Shown one piece after another: positions 1-7,478 of a DNA stretch of 64,000 bases (its first letter is position 1; each line of letters starts with the position of its first letter). Source of the stretch: Rathayibacter sp. VKM Ac-2804 (GTDB lineage Bacteria > Actinomycetota > Actinomycetes > Actinomycetales > Microbacteriaceae). Below the pieces are notes generated by a model. It ran no database searches. It saw only the letters and a program-made list of their open reading frames with translations, and was not told the origin of the DNA. Position numbers and translations under genes: made by a program. Where the stretch lies: the NCBI RefSeq assembly GCF_009866655.1, contig NZ_CP047420.1, positions 1 through 64,000 on the forward strand, in the 5' to 3' direction.

Positions 1-780
1 GCGCGACAGCTCGCCGACGGCGCGGGCGGAGTCTCGGACGGGGCCCTCCAGCTCGCCGACGGCACCCGCTCGCTCGCCACCGGCCTCGACGCGGCCGTCG
101 CCCAGCTGCCGACCTACACGGAGTCGGAGTCGCAGAACCTCGCCGACGTCGTCTCCGACCCGGTCGAGAACTCGAGTGGCACCAGCACGGACCTGTTCGG
201 AGCGTCGAGCGTGCCGTTCTTCGCGACGATCGCGCTCTGGCTGGGCGCCCTCGCGACGTTCCTCGTGCTCGCCGCGTTCTCGCACCGCGCGCTGTCGTCG
301 ACCCGCTCCTCCGCGGCGCTGGCGCTGTCCTCCTACGTTCCGGCCCTCGTGATCGGACTCGTGCAGGGCCTCGCCGTCGCGATCGTGATGAGCGCCGTCG
401 CGGGCCTCGACCTGGTGACCTGGTTCGGCTTCGCCGCGCTGGCGATGCTCGCGGGGGCATCCTTCGCCGCCGTGAACCAGGGCCTGGTCGCCCTGCTCGG
501 CGGGCTCGGCCGCTTCGTCTCGATGGTCGCCGCGGTGATCGGCCTGGGCGCCGGCATCATCTCGACCGTCCCTGGCGTCTTCGACGACGCCCTCGGCTTC
601 CTGCCGCTCTCCGCCGCGCAGAACGCGCTGGCCGGCGTGGTCGAGGGCACCGGCGGCGTCGCCGCCGCGGTCGTCGGCCTGCTGATCTGGCTGCTCTTCG
701 GCCTCCTGCTGACCGTCGCCGCCATCGCCCGCCGCCGCGTCACCTCGGTCCGCGCCCTGACCCGCCCGGTCGAGGCGTAA
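1..780 (+). CDS. YhgE/Pip family membrane protein, 5' truncated
   Basis: The reading frame is open from base 1, so the gene starts before the window; 259 residues are visible. The first ~45 residues carry heptad-like repeats rich in LADG (QLADG, SDGALQLADG), the coiled linker of YhgE/Pip phage-infection-type and ABC-2-like membrane proteins. About five hydrophobic segments follow (roughly residues 73-95, 115-140, 140-165, 175-195, 220-240), ending in a short Arg-rich cytoplasmic tail. In this family such proteins are membrane proteins linked to export or type VII-like secretion, but the substrate is unknown. The TAA at 778-780 is followed at once by a palindromic repeat that may act as terminator. 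The family call is firm, the function is not. Confidence 0.75.
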   Translation, partial: ARQLADGAGGVSDGALQLADGTRSLATGLDAAVAQLPTYTESESQNLADVVSDPVENSSGTSTDLFGASSVPFFATIALWLGALATFLVLAAFSHRALSSTRSSAALALSSYVPALVIGLVQGLAVAIVMSAVAGLDLVTWFGFAALAMLAGASFAAVNQGLVALLGGLGRFVSMVAAVIGLGAGIISTVPGVFDDALGFLPLSAAQNALAGVVEGTGGVAAAVVGLLIWLLFGLLLTVAAIARRRVTSVRALTRPVEA

Positions 781-790
781 GCCCTCCCCT

Positions 791-853
791 CCGCGAGATG
801 CCACTTGTGCACGCGACACGCCGTGTCGAGCGTGCACAAGTGGCATCTCGCGG
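791..853. repeat. Family A palindrome, copy 1
   Basis: Perfect 24-bp inverted repeat (arms 791-814 and 830-853) around a 15-base loop that is itself palindromic (GACAC..GTGTC). The arm core is GAGATGCCACTTGT. The asymmetric loop box places this copy in the minus orientation, like the copy at 26368. It lies between two convergent genes and could terminate both. Confidence 0.9.
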
Positions 854-854
854 G

Positions 855-895
855 GATCTCGATACGCCCGCTCCGCGCGCTACTCGATCAGCATG
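855..895 (-). repeat. Family B REP-like single arm
   Basis: Read on the minus strand: CATGCTGATCGA, GTAG, a GC stem with GGA loop, then TATCGAGATC. This is a single arm with no partner, of the GATC/GATC outer-pair type. It directly abuts the family A palindrome. Confidence 0.85.
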
Positions 896-912
896 CGGGG
901 ACGCCGCAGCCG

Positions 913-1239
913 TCAGTCCGCCGCGCCGCTCGCGATCTGCTCGTGGTGGTGGATGACCTCGGCGACGATGAAGCCGAGGAACTTCTCCGCGAAGGCCGGG
1001 TCGAGGTGCGCGTCCTCCGCCAGGGCCCGCAGCCGCGCGATCTGGCGCGACTCGCGCTCGAGGTCGGCGGGCGGCAGCCCGTGCGCCGCCTTCAGCCGCC
1101 CGACCTTCTGCGTGAACTTGAAGCGCTCGGCGAGCAGGTGGATCAGCGCCGCGTCGATGTTGTCGATGCTCTGACGGATCTGCTCGAGCTCGGCCAGCGC
1201 CTCGGCGTCCGACCCCTCGCGCGACGGTTCCTCGATCAT
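913..1239 (-). CDS. Chorismate mutase (AroQ class)
   Basis: 108-residue all-helical protein. It should convert chorismate to prephenate, the branch point to phenylalanine and tyrosine. The family pattern is visible: helix 1 with IRQSIDNIDAALIHLLAERF and the basic helix KVGRLKAAHGLPP, then DLERESRQIARLRALAE, matching the R..D..L..L...R and K...K layout of AroQ monofunctional enzymes. The length is normal. I chose the ATG at 1239 because a TAGGGT box ends 7 nt upstream (leaderless pattern) and the AroQ domain begins soon after; a longer frame to 1284 adds only unlike sequence. It stands alone, convergent with the preceding gene and followed on the right by the Ohr gene. Confidence 0.88.
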   Translation of the reverse strand: MIEEPSREGSDAEALAELEQIRQSIDNIDAALIHLLAERFKFTQKVGRLKAAHGLPPADLERESRQIARLRALAEDAHLDPAFAEKFLGFIVAEVIHHHEQIASGAAD

Positions 1240-1246
1240 GCCTCCG

Positions 1247-1252
1247 ACCCTA
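1247..1252 (-). promoter_or_regulatory. -10 box TAGGGT, leaderless start
   Basis: TAGGGT on the minus strand, 7 nt before the ATG of the chorismate mutase gene. A purine-rich stretch sits 1 nt from the ATG, too close to act as a ribosome binding site. Confidence 0.6.
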
Positions 1253-1287
1253 ACGGACCGGCACCGGACGACCCACGGCGGCACGAC

Positions 1288-1321
1288 GAAGGCCCCCGCC
1301 CATCACGGGGCAGGGGCCTTC
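1288..1321 (-). terminator. Terminator of the Ohr gene
   Basis: GAAGGCCCC (1288-1296) pairs perfectly with GGGGCCTTC (1313-1321). It lies 14 nt past the stop of the minus-strand Ohr gene. Confidence 0.75.
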
Positions 1322-1335
1322 GAGGAGAAGGAGTG

Positions 1336-1755
1336 TCAGTCGACGATGTTGAGCACGACGTCGACGTTGCCGCGGGTGGCGTTCGAGTACGGGCACATGG
1401 TGTGCGCCTTCTCGGCGACGGCGTGCGCGTCCTCCGAGCTCGCCTTCGGCACGTGGATGTCCAGCTCGACCGCGAGGCCGAAGCCGCCGTCGTCGTTCTT
1501 GCCGATCGAGACGCTCGCCGACACCTGCGCGTCGGTGGTGTCGATCGAGAGCGCCTTGCCGGAGCCGTGCAGCGCGCTGAGGAAGCACGCGGCGAAGCCG
1601 GCGGCGAAGAGCTGCTCGGGGTTCGTGCCCTCGCCGGAGCCGCCGAGCTCCTGGGGCGGGCGGGTGTCGAGGTCGAGTCGGTCGTCCTCGGTGCGGACGT
1701 GGCCGTCGCGTCCTCCACCGGAGGCGTGGGCGATGGCGGTGTAGAGAGCATCCAT
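1336..1755 (-). CDS. Organic hydroperoxide resistance protein (Ohr/OsmC)
   Basis: 139 residues, the usual Ohr length. This family reduces organic hydroperoxides in the cytoplasm with two reactive cysteines and dihydrolipoamide as reductant. Both cysteines are present in their normal settings: FAACFLSAL near residue 58 (peroxidatic) and AHTMCPYSNATRGN near residue 122 (resolving). The N-terminus MDALYTAIAHASGGGRDG and the NPEQLFAAGFAAC block are typical. The start is the ATG at 1755, with a GGGGGG stretch before it. A long open frame upstream to 3189 is antisense to the dehydrogenase gene and is not part of this gene. The usual MarR regulator OhrR is not adjacent. Downstream is a clear terminator hairpin. 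Confidence 0.92.
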   Translation of the reverse strand: MDALYTAIAHASGGGRDGHVRTEDDRLDLDTRPPQELGGSGEGTNPEQLFAAGFAACFLSALHGSGKALSIDTTDAQVSASVSIGKNDDGGFGLAVELDIHVPKASSEDAHAVAEKAHTMCPYSNATRGNVDVVLNIVD

Positions 1756-1998
1756 CCCCCCATCACACCACTGCGCGGCCGGGAGCGGGGTGAGCGTCGG
1801 ATGCACGTCCTCCCGACATCGCCTGCGCGCGCCGGGAGGGAACGGCGCCGGGACGCTCCGGCCCCGGGAATCGCCTCCGAACCGCCCCGTCCGGCCGTCA
1901 ACCCCCTCCCGGCTCCCTCCCCCCGGGTGTGGCCTGGAGGCACGCACCCGGTGAGAGCCGGAGGACCACCGGCGACATCGCCGGCAGAAGGAGGAAGC

Positions 1999-3174
1999 AT
2001 GCGCGCACTCACGTGGCAGGGCGTCGAGAAGGTCTCGGTCGAGACCGTCCCCGATCCCCGCATCCAGCAGCCGACGGACGCCATCGTCCGGATCACCTCG
2101 ACCGCCATCTGCGGCTCGGACCTGCACCTGTACCGCCTGCTCGGCCCGTACCTCGACAAGGGCGACATCCTCGGCCACGAGCCGATGGGCGTCGTCGAGG
2201 AGGTCGGCGCGGGCATCACGAAGCTCAAGGTCGGCGACCGCGTCGTCGTCCCGTTCAACATCTCCTGCGGTGAGTGCTTCATGTGCCGCCGCGGACTGCA
2301 GTCGCAGTGCGAGACCACCCAGGTGACCGAGTACGGCTCCGGGGCCTCGCTCTTCGGCTACACGAAGATGTACGGCCAGGTCCCCGGCGGCCAGGCGGAG
2401 TTCCTCCGCGTGCCGCTCGCCGACTACAACACCGTCGTCGTCGGCACCGACCTGCCCGACGAGAACTACCTGTTCCTCAGCGACATCGTGCCGACGGCCT
2501 GGCAGGGCGTCGAGTACGCGAACGTGCCCGACGGCGGCTCGCTCGTCGTCTTCGGCCTCGGCCCGGTCGGCCAGTTCGCGGCCCGCATCGGCGCGCACAA
2601 GGGCTACCGCGTGCTGGCGGTCGACCCGGTCGCCGAGCGCCGCGCGATGGCCGCCCGCCACGGGATCGAGGTCTTCGACTTCACCGACGACATCAACGAC
2701 CAGCTGCGCGACCTCACCGACGGCCGCGGCCCCGACTCCGTCGTCGACGCGGTCGGCATGGAGGCGCACGGCTCGCCGATGGGCTCGTTCGCCCAGACGG
2801 TGGCCGGGCTGCTGCCCGACCCGATCGCCCGGAAGGCGATGGACACGGTCGGAGTCGACCGGCTCGCCGCGGTCGTCTCCTCGCTCGACCTGGTGCGCCG
2901 CGGCGGCACGGTCTCGCTGAGCGGCGTCTACGGCGGCGAGGCCGACCCGCTGCCGCTGAAGTCGATGTTTGACAAGCAGATCACCCTGACCATGGGCCAG
3001 TGCAACGTGAAGCGCTGGATCGACGAGCTGCTGCCGCTGGTCGAGGACTCGAGCGACCCGCTCGGCGTGAACGACCTCGTCACCCACCGCGCCCCGCTCG
3101 AGGACGCCCCCGGCCTCTACGAGACCTTCCAGAAGAAGGAGGACGGCTGCATCAAGGTCGTCCTGCAGCCGTAG
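1999..3174 (+). CDS. Zinc-dependent alcohol dehydrogenase (FDH-like MDR)
   Basis: 391 residues, medium-chain dehydrogenase/reductase. Catalytic zinc ligands are visible as C in TAICGSDLHLY (about residue 38) and HE in LGHEPMG (about residue 60). The structural zinc lobe is CGECFMCRRGLQSQC (four cysteines near 90-105). A Rossmann motif FGLGPVGQFAARIG lies near residue 190. The layout resembles glutathione- or mycothiol-dependent formaldehyde dehydrogenase relatives; the true substrate cannot be told from sequence. The start is set by a strong AAGGAGG ribosome site ending 4 nt before the ATG. It is monocistronic, followed by two REPIN-like elements. Confidence 0.9.
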   Translation: MRALTWQGVEKVSVETVPDPRIQQPTDAIVRITSTAICGSDLHLYRLLGPYLDKGDILGHEPMGVVEEVGAGITKLKVGDRVVVPFNISCGECFMCRRGLQSQCETTQVTEYGSGASLFGYTKMYGQVPGGQAEFLRVPLADYNTVVVGTDLPDENYLFLSDIVPTAWQGVEYANVPDGGSLVVFGLGPVGQFAARIGAHKGYRVLAVDPVAERRAMAARHGIEVFDFTDDINDQLRDLTDGRGPDSVVDAVGMEAHGSPMGSFAQTVAGLLPDPIARKAMDTVGVDRLAAVVSSLDLVRRGGTVSLSGVYGGEADPLPLKSMFDKQITLTMGQCNVKRWIDELLPLVEDSSDPLGVNDLVTHRAPLEDAPGLYETFQKKEDGCIKVVLQP

Positions 3175-3186
3175 CGGGCGACGCCT

Positions 3187-3285
3187 CATGCTGATCGAGT
3201 AGCCGCGGTGCGCGGCGTATCGAGATCCACCCGCTCCATGGCGCCGGGTCTCGATACGCGCCTCCGGCGCTACTCGACCAGCATG
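3187..3285. repeat. Family B REPIN-like element, two arms
   Basis: The left arm has GTAG plus stem GCCGCG/CGCGGC (loop GTG) and outer pair GATC/GATC. The right arm, read on the minus strand, has stem GCGCC/GGCGC (loop GGA) and outer pair GGTC/GACC. Both stems are perfect although their sequences differ. Confidence 0.9.
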
Positions 3286-3319
3286 GGGCGCACGCGCCGA
3301 TGCGCGCGCGGCGACGCCT

Positions 3320-3394
3320 CATGCTGATCGAGTAGCCGCGGCACGCGGCGTATCGAGATCCCGCTTCCGGCGGGCGGGTCTCGGTACACGCCTC
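3320..3394. repeat. Family B element, right arm decayed
   Basis: The left arm is intact with stem GCCGCG/CGCGGC (loop GCA) and outer GATC/GATC. The right arm is degenerate: GGTCTCGGTACACGCCTCC replaces the normal arm, so this looks like an older copy. Confidence 0.8.
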
Positions 3395-3412
3395 CCGCCC
3401 CGGACACGACGA

Positions 3413-3440
3413 AGGCGGCGTCCCCGAGGGGGCGCCGCCT
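3413..3440 (-). terminator. Terminator of csbD-like gene
   Basis: AGGCGGCG (3413-3420) pairs with CGCCGCCT (3433-3440), extended by CCCC/GGGG around a small bulge. It lies 20 nt past the CsbD stop. Confidence 0.75.
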
Positions 3441-3460
3441 GAGTCGTGGTGCGGGAAGAC

Positions 3461-3631
3461 CTACTTGAAGACGTCCTTGATGTCCTCGCCGGTCTGCTTC
3501 GCGGAGGCCGAGGCCTGGTCCTTCTGGCCCTCGGCCTTCAGGCTGTCGTCGTTCTTGTGGTCGCCCAGGGCTTCCTTCGCCTTGCCGGCGATGTCCTGAG
3601 CGGCGTTCTTGATCTTGTCATCGAGCCCCAT
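3461..3631 (-). CDS. CsbD family stress protein
   Basis: 56-residue, highly charged protein starting MGLDDKIKNAAQDIAGKAKE and ending EDIKDVFK. The CsbD family signature is the opening D-K-x-K-x-x-x-x-x-x-x-G-K-x-K-E helix, seen here. Members are small, probably disordered general-stress proteins; in Bacillus the gene is under sigma-B. The start has an excellent AAGGAGG site 8 nt upstream. A TACCTT hexamer about 45 nt upstream is a possible -10 box. It is followed by a terminator hairpin. Its neighbours (lipoprotein and the LEA-like, holin-like, DUF3618-like trio) make this a stress and envelope block. Molecular function is unknown. Confidence 0.85.
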   Translation of the reverse strand: MGLDDKIKNAAQDIAGKAKEALGDHKNDDSLKAEGQKDQASASAKQTGEDIKDVFK

Positions 3632-3786
3632 GGTGGTGCCTCCTTCGTGATCGTCGTGCGCTGAACTGTCACCCGAAGGTAGGAGCGCATTCTGCTCGTC
3701 GGCTGGGAGCGGGAAGGGGCTTGCCCGACCGCTCGCCGAGATGCCACGATCGTCGGTTGCCCGCGCTCGGAGCGTCCGGCGAGGGA

Positions 3787-4005
3787 TCAGGTGGCGGGCG
3801 TCGCGGTGTCCGACGGCGCCGTCTGCGTGGGCTCCATCGTGGGCGTGGGGGTCGAGCCGTCGTCGGCGCTGGTCGGCACGGCGCTCCCTGACTGGTTCGG
3901 GGTCTGCGCGTCACCGGTGCAGCCGGCGAGCAGGCCGATGGTGAGGGCGGAGGCGCCGAGCGCGCCGAGGACGCGCACGGTGCGGGACGGTCGAGTGCGG
4001 AGCAT
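3787..4005 (-). CDS. Small Thr/Pro-rich lipoprotein
   Basis: 72 residues. The signal peptide begins MLRTRPSRTVRVLG and ends in the lipobox LLAGC (Cys at residue 28), so the protein should be exported by Sec, lipidated and held on the outer face of the membrane. The mature part is only ~44 residues of Ser, Thr, Pro and Ala with no folded domain, which suggests a tether or wall spacer. The start at 4005 is chosen because it gives a proper signal peptide; a longer frame to 4107 adds 34 unlike residues. Only a weak GGAAAGG site is present. Function unknown. Confidence 0.65.
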   Translation of the reverse strand: MLRTRPSRTVRVLGALGASALTIGLLAGCTGDAQTPNQSGSAVPTSADDGSTPTPTMEPTQTAPSDTATPAT

Positions 4006-4281
4006 GGGATGCCTTTCCGTGAGCGGAGACGGGGCGGTCGTGCCCCCGTCCCCCTCGACGCTAGGCAGCGCTGCGAGGGCCGGTAAGGGCTTGACGCCCC
4101 GGTCCACCGCATCGCGAGCCGACGTCCAGGAAGCGTCGACCGGGCCCCGGGCACGGATGCGCGTGATCGTACGCCCTCGCGCCGTCCGTCCGCTACGCCC
4201 TATCTCGGCGCACGGCGCACTGCCCAGACTGGCGACGCCGGCACGCAGACCACCACACCTCGATCCTGGAAGGGACAGACG

Positions 4282-5163
4282 ATGTCGAACATCGATCCCG
4301 CTTCACCTCCGTTCGGAGACGGCGCGGCGAACGCCCGCGCCGCCGACCCCTCGTACGACAGCACCTACGACGCACCGCTCACCTCCGAGCCGTTCTCGTC
4401 GGACACGACGACCACCGACTCGACCTCCGGCGCGCACAGCGTGGCCGGGGGCACCTCGGGCAGCGTCTCGGACGCCGCCGGCTCCGCCAAGGAGAAGGCT
4501 GCTGAGACCGCGGGCGCCGCCAAGGAGCAGGCCGGCGCCGTCGCCGGCGACGCCAAGCAGGCCGCGGGCGACGTGCTCGCCACCGGCAAGGAGGAGGCCG
4601 CCAACGTCGCCCAGGAGGCGAAGGTGCAGGTCAAGGACCTCCTCGACCAGAGCCGCACCCAGCTCACGGAGCAGGCGCACGCCCAGAAGGAGAACGCCGC
4701 GAAGGGCGCCCGCGCCTTCAGCGACGACCTCACCGCACTCGCGAACGGCGAGGGCGGCGAGGGCAACGCCGCCGCGAAGCTCGTCTCGCAGGCCGCCGAG
4801 CGCGCCCAGGGCGTGGCGTCGTGGCTCGAGAGCCGCGACCCGTCCGAGCTGCTCGACGACGTCCGCTCGTTCGCGCGCCGCCGTCCGGGTGCGTTCATCC
4901 TCATCGCCGCCGCCACCGGCCTCGTCGCGGGACGCCTCGTGCGTGCGCTGACCGCCGAGGCGAAGGACGAGAAGGCCGCGACCGCGGACACCTCCGGACC
5001 CGAGTTCGCCGCTCCCGCAGCCGCCGACTACTCCGGTGGCGGCACGACGACGACCTCGTTCGACGAGCGCGGCGATTTCGCGCCGACCGAGCCCGTCGCC
5101 GACCCGCTGAGCACGCCGATCACGCCGGGCTACGACGGCTTCCCGAACGGGACCCGGCCGTGA
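4282..5163 (+). CDS. LEA/apolipoprotein-like membrane-anchored stress protein
   Basis: 293 residues. Residues ~65-135 are a run of 11-residue-like amphipathic repeats rich in Ala, Lys, Glu and Gln (AKEKAAETAGAAKEQAG, AKQAAGDVLATGKEEA), as in LEA-type desiccation proteins and apolipoprotein-like bacterial proteins. Near residue 195 comes RRRPGAFILIAAATGLVAGRLVRAL, a single membrane segment of the kind seen in DUF883/DUF3618-type proteins. Both ends are acidic, Thr/Ser-rich and probably disordered. The start has GGAAGGG upstream. Its stop overlaps the next start (GTGA), so it is the first gene of a coupled trio. It probably acts in membrane or envelope protection; this is inference. Confidence 0.7.
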   Translation: MSNIDPASPPFGDGAANARAADPSYDSTYDAPLTSEPFSSDTTTTDSTSGAHSVAGGTSGSVSDAAGSAKEKAAETAGAAKEQAGAVAGDAKQAAGDVLATGKEEAANVAQEAKVQVKDLLDQSRTQLTEQAHAQKENAAKGARAFSDDLTALANGEGGEGNAAAKLVSQAAERAQGVASWLESRDPSELLDDVRSFARRRPGAFILIAAATGLVAGRLVRALTAEAKDEKAATADTSGPEFAAPAAADYSGGGTTTTSFDERGDFAPTEPVADPLSTPITPGYDGFPNGTRP

Positions 5164-5600
5164 CCGACCCGCTGGGCGCGCATCGCGCCGCCGCAGAGCC
5201 GACGCCCGGAGAGCGCGCGGGCTCGACCTCCCTCGGCGATCTGCTCGGCGAGGTCTCCCGCGACCTCTCGACGCTGATCCGCCAGGAGATGGCGCTCGCC
5301 AAGGCCGAGCTCAAGGAGTCGGCCGGCAAGGCCGGGAAGGGTGCCGGACTCCTCGGCGGCGCGGGCTACGCGGCGCTGATGGCGGTGCTCTTCCTCTCGA
5401 TCGCCCTCTGGTGGGCGCTCGGAACGCTGATCGGCAACGGCTGGTCGGGCGTGATCGTCGCCGTGATCTGGGGCGTCATCGCGGCGATCCTGTTCGCCGT
5501 CGGCCGCAAGAGCCTCAAGCAGGTCGACGGAGCGCCCGAGACGGTCGACTCCCTCAAGCAGATTCCCGAAACCCTCAAGCCGAACGGGGCAGGACGATGA
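5160..5600 (+). CDS. Phage holin-X-like (actinobacterial) membrane protein
   Basis: 146 residues starting at the GTG at 5160, which overlaps the TGA of the preceding gene. Residues ~25-55 form an amphipathic helix LGDLLGEVSRDLSTLIRQEM followed by ALAKAELKESAGKAGKGAG, and two membrane helices follow (about 60-85 and 88-112). This pattern is the putative actinobacterial holin-X family. Despite the name these are chromosomal housekeeping proteins and nothing here suggests a prophage. It lies between two other single-pass amphipathic proteins with 2- to 4-base overlaps, so the three are probably made in fixed ratio and may work together at the membrane. Confidence 0.8.
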   Translation: MTDPLGAHRAAAEPTPGERAGSTSLGDLLGEVSRDLSTLIRQEMALAKAELKESAGKAGKGAGLLGGAGYAALMAVLFLSIALWWALGTLIGNGWSGVIVAVIWGVIAAILFAVGRKSLKQVDGAPETVDSLKQIPETLKPNGAGR

Positions 5601-6181
5601 CGTACGACGCAGGACAGAACAAGACACCGGAGGAGATCCGGGCCGACATCGAGCGCACGCGCCTCGAACTCGGCGGCGACGTGGACGCGCTGGCCGAGAA
5701 GGTCAGCCCGAGCGCGATCGTCGACCGGCAGACCGACAAGGTCAAGGCCGCCGTCGGCTCCGTCCGCGACCGGGTGATGGGCTCGGCGCACGACGCCGGC
5801 GACTCGCTCTCCGGCACGGCCGGATCGGTGAAGAGCAAGGCGAACGGAAACCCCTTCGCGGTGGGCCTGATGGCCTTCGGCGCCGGGCTCCTGATCGCCT
5901 CGCTCATCCCCGCCTCGGACGCCGAGAAGGACGCGGCCGGCAAGGTCAAGGAGCAGGCGCAGCCCGTCGTCGACTCCGTGACCGGCGCCGCCAAGGACGT
6001 CGCGAGCGAGCTGCGCGAGCCGGCGCAGCAGGCCTTCGCCTCGGTGAAGGACACCGCGACCGACGCCGCGCAGAACGTCAAGGAGGCGGGGGGATCCGCC
6101 GCCGAGGACGTGAAGGACTCCGCCCGCGAGGCCAAGCACGCGGTGCAGGAGAACGTGACGCAGGACAGCGACCGCGCGTAA
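5597..6181 (+). CDS. DUF3618-domain membrane protein
   Basis: 194 residues, starting at an ATG that overlaps the previous stop (ATGA). The N-terminus carries the DUF3618 signature: TPEEIRADIERTRLELGGDV, then VDALAEKVSPSAIVDRQ. A membrane helix (PFAVGLMAFGAGLLIASLIP) lies near residues 92-112. The C-terminal half is a Lys/Ala/Glu amphipathic repeat tail (SVKDTATDAAQNVKEAGG), like the middle of the first gene of the trio. The gene ends 10 bp before a family A palindrome that may serve as terminator. Function unknown; the context supports envelope stress tolerance. Confidence 0.82.
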   Translation: MTYDAGQNKTPEEIRADIERTRLELGGDVDALAEKVSPSAIVDRQTDKVKAAVGSVRDRVMGSAHDAGDSLSGTAGSVKSKANGNPFAVGLMAFGAGLLIASLIPASDAEKDAAGKVKEQAQPVVDSVTGAAKDVASELREPAQQAFASVKDTATDAAQNVKEAGGSAAEDVKDSAREAKHAVQENVTQDSDRA

Positions 6182-6190
6182 CTTCCCCTC

Positions 6191-6251
6191 CCGCGAGATG
6201 CCACTTGTGTACGCCTGTCACGGCGTGTCGCGTACACAAGTGGCATCTCGC
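6191..6251. repeat. Family A palindrome, copy 2
   Basis: Arms GCGAGATGCCACTTGTGTACGC and its complement pair perfectly over 22 bp. The loop holds the conserved asymmetric box GGCGTGTCGCGT, so this copy is in the plus orientation. It lies 10 bp past the stop of the DUF3618 gene. Confidence 0.9.
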
Positions 6252-6306
6252 TGTCTGCGCGAGGGCGGGCGGGAATAGGGGGCGGGCCCGGGCGCTTCTG
6301 GGTCGT

Positions 6307-7323
6307 ATGCGATCCATCGTCTACTCCCGCTCCGGTTCCTCCTCCGTCCTCTCGCTCGTCGACCGGGAGGCCGGCACGCCGGGCGCCGGCGAGGTGCGCG
6401 TGCGCGTCCTCGTCTCCGGCGTCAATCCGACCGACTGGAAGGCGCGCGCCGGTGGCGAGCCGCCCTTCGCCGAGGTCGTGCCGAACCAGGACGGCTCCGG
6501 CGTGATCGACGCCGTCGGCGAGGGCGTCGAGGGCCTCGCCGTGGGCGACCGCGTCTGGTTCTATCTGGCGGCCCACCAGCGGCCGACCGGCTCCGCGCAG
6601 GAGTCGACCGTCCTCGCCGCCGAGCACGTCGTGCGGCTGCCCGAGGGCGTCGACGCCGAGCTCGGAGCGAGCCTCGGCGTTCCCGCGATGACCGCGCACC
6701 GCGCCCTGACCGTGCACGAGGAGGGGCCCGCCCGCCTGGCTCCCGGTGCGCTCGCCGGCCGCACCGTCCTGGTGCAGGGCGGTGCGGGAGCGGTCGGCCA
6801 CGCCGCGATCCAGCTCGCCGTCTGGGCCGGAGCGACCGTCATCGCCACGGTGAGCAGCGACGCGAAGGCGCGGCTCGCGGCGGCCGCCGGCGCGCAGCAC
6901 GTCCTGCAGTACCCGGACGAGCAGCTCGCGGCGAAGATCCTGGAGATCGCCCCCGACGGCGTCCAGCAGATCGTCGAGGTCGCGCCGACGCAGAACGCCG
7001 CGCTCGACGTGGAGGTGCTCGCCAACCACGGCAGCATCGGCTACTACGCGAACAACAACGGCGACGACTTCTCGATCCCGATCGTGCCGAGCTTCGCCAA
7101 GAACGCCCGCTGGCAGGGCCTGCTGCTCTACACGGTCGGCGAGGCCCCGCTCCAGGCCGCAGCGGAGGACATCACCGCGGCCCTGCGCGACGGAGCCCTC
7201 CCCGTCGGCGAGGAGGCCGGCCTGCCGCTGACCTGGTTCCCGCTCGAGGAGACCGCCGCCGCCCACGACGCCGTCGAGAGCGGTGTGACGGGCAAGGTGC
7301 TCATCCGCGTCGCCGCGGAGTAG
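6307..7323 (+). CDS. Quinone oxidoreductase-like MDR enzyme (NADPH)
   Basis: 338 residues. Medium-chain reductase without zinc ligands: the opening MRSIVYSRSGSS, NPTDWKARAGG and VPNQDGSGVIDAVGEGV match quinone reductase/zeta-crystallin relatives. The cofactor site is GGAGAVGHAAIQLAVWAG near residue 160, with no acidic residue at the end of the second strand, which suits NADPH. The family reduces quinones or activated alkenals by one-step hydride transfer. The start is the first ATG giving the canonical N-terminus; I see no ribosome site and no clear -10 box close by, so the start is moderately sure. Monocistronic; a REPIN-like element follows. Confidence 0.85.
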   Translation: MRSIVYSRSGSSSVLSLVDREAGTPGAGEVRVRVLVSGVNPTDWKARAGGEPPFAEVVPNQDGSGVIDAVGEGVEGLAVGDRVWFYLAAHQRPTGSAQESTVLAAEHVVRLPEGVDAELGASLGVPAMTAHRALTVHEEGPARLAPGALAGRTVLVQGGAGAVGHAAIQLAVWAGATVIATVSSDAKARLAAAAGAQHVLQYPDEQLAAKILEIAPDGVQQIVEVAPTQNAALDVEVLANHGSIGYYANNNGDDFSIPIVPSFAKNARWQGLLLYTVGEAPLQAAAEDITAALRDGALPVGEEAGLPLTWFPLEETAAAHDAVESGVTGKVLIRVAAE

Positions 7324-7361
7324 GGGCGGGGCGATGCCGAGCGGGCAGCCCCCGCGCGATC

Positions 7362-7457
7362 CATGCTGATCGAGTAGCCCTCGCAGAGTGCGTATCGAGA
7401 TCCGCCGTCGTCCGGTGGTGGGTCTCGATACGCGCTGCGCGCTACTCGACCAGCATG
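7362..7457. repeat. Family B REPIN-like element, two arms
   Basis: Left stem GCCCTC/GAGTGC (one mismatch, loop GCA) with GATC/GATC. Right stem GCGC/GCGC (loop GCA) with GGTC/GACC. It lies between a plus-strand gene end and a minus-strand gene end. Confidence 0.88.
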
Positions 7458-7478
7458 GACCCGACAGCGCCGGTGCGG

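Noticed and set aside
3733..3748. Half of a family A arm (CGAGATGCCAC) after the CsbD gene
   Set aside because: Only 11 bases match and there is no partner arm; chance or an old relic cannot be told apart.
5160..5600. Holin-like gene as a sign of a prophage
   Set aside because: The holin-X family is chromosomal in actinobacteria; no phage structural, integrase or lysin gene lies near.
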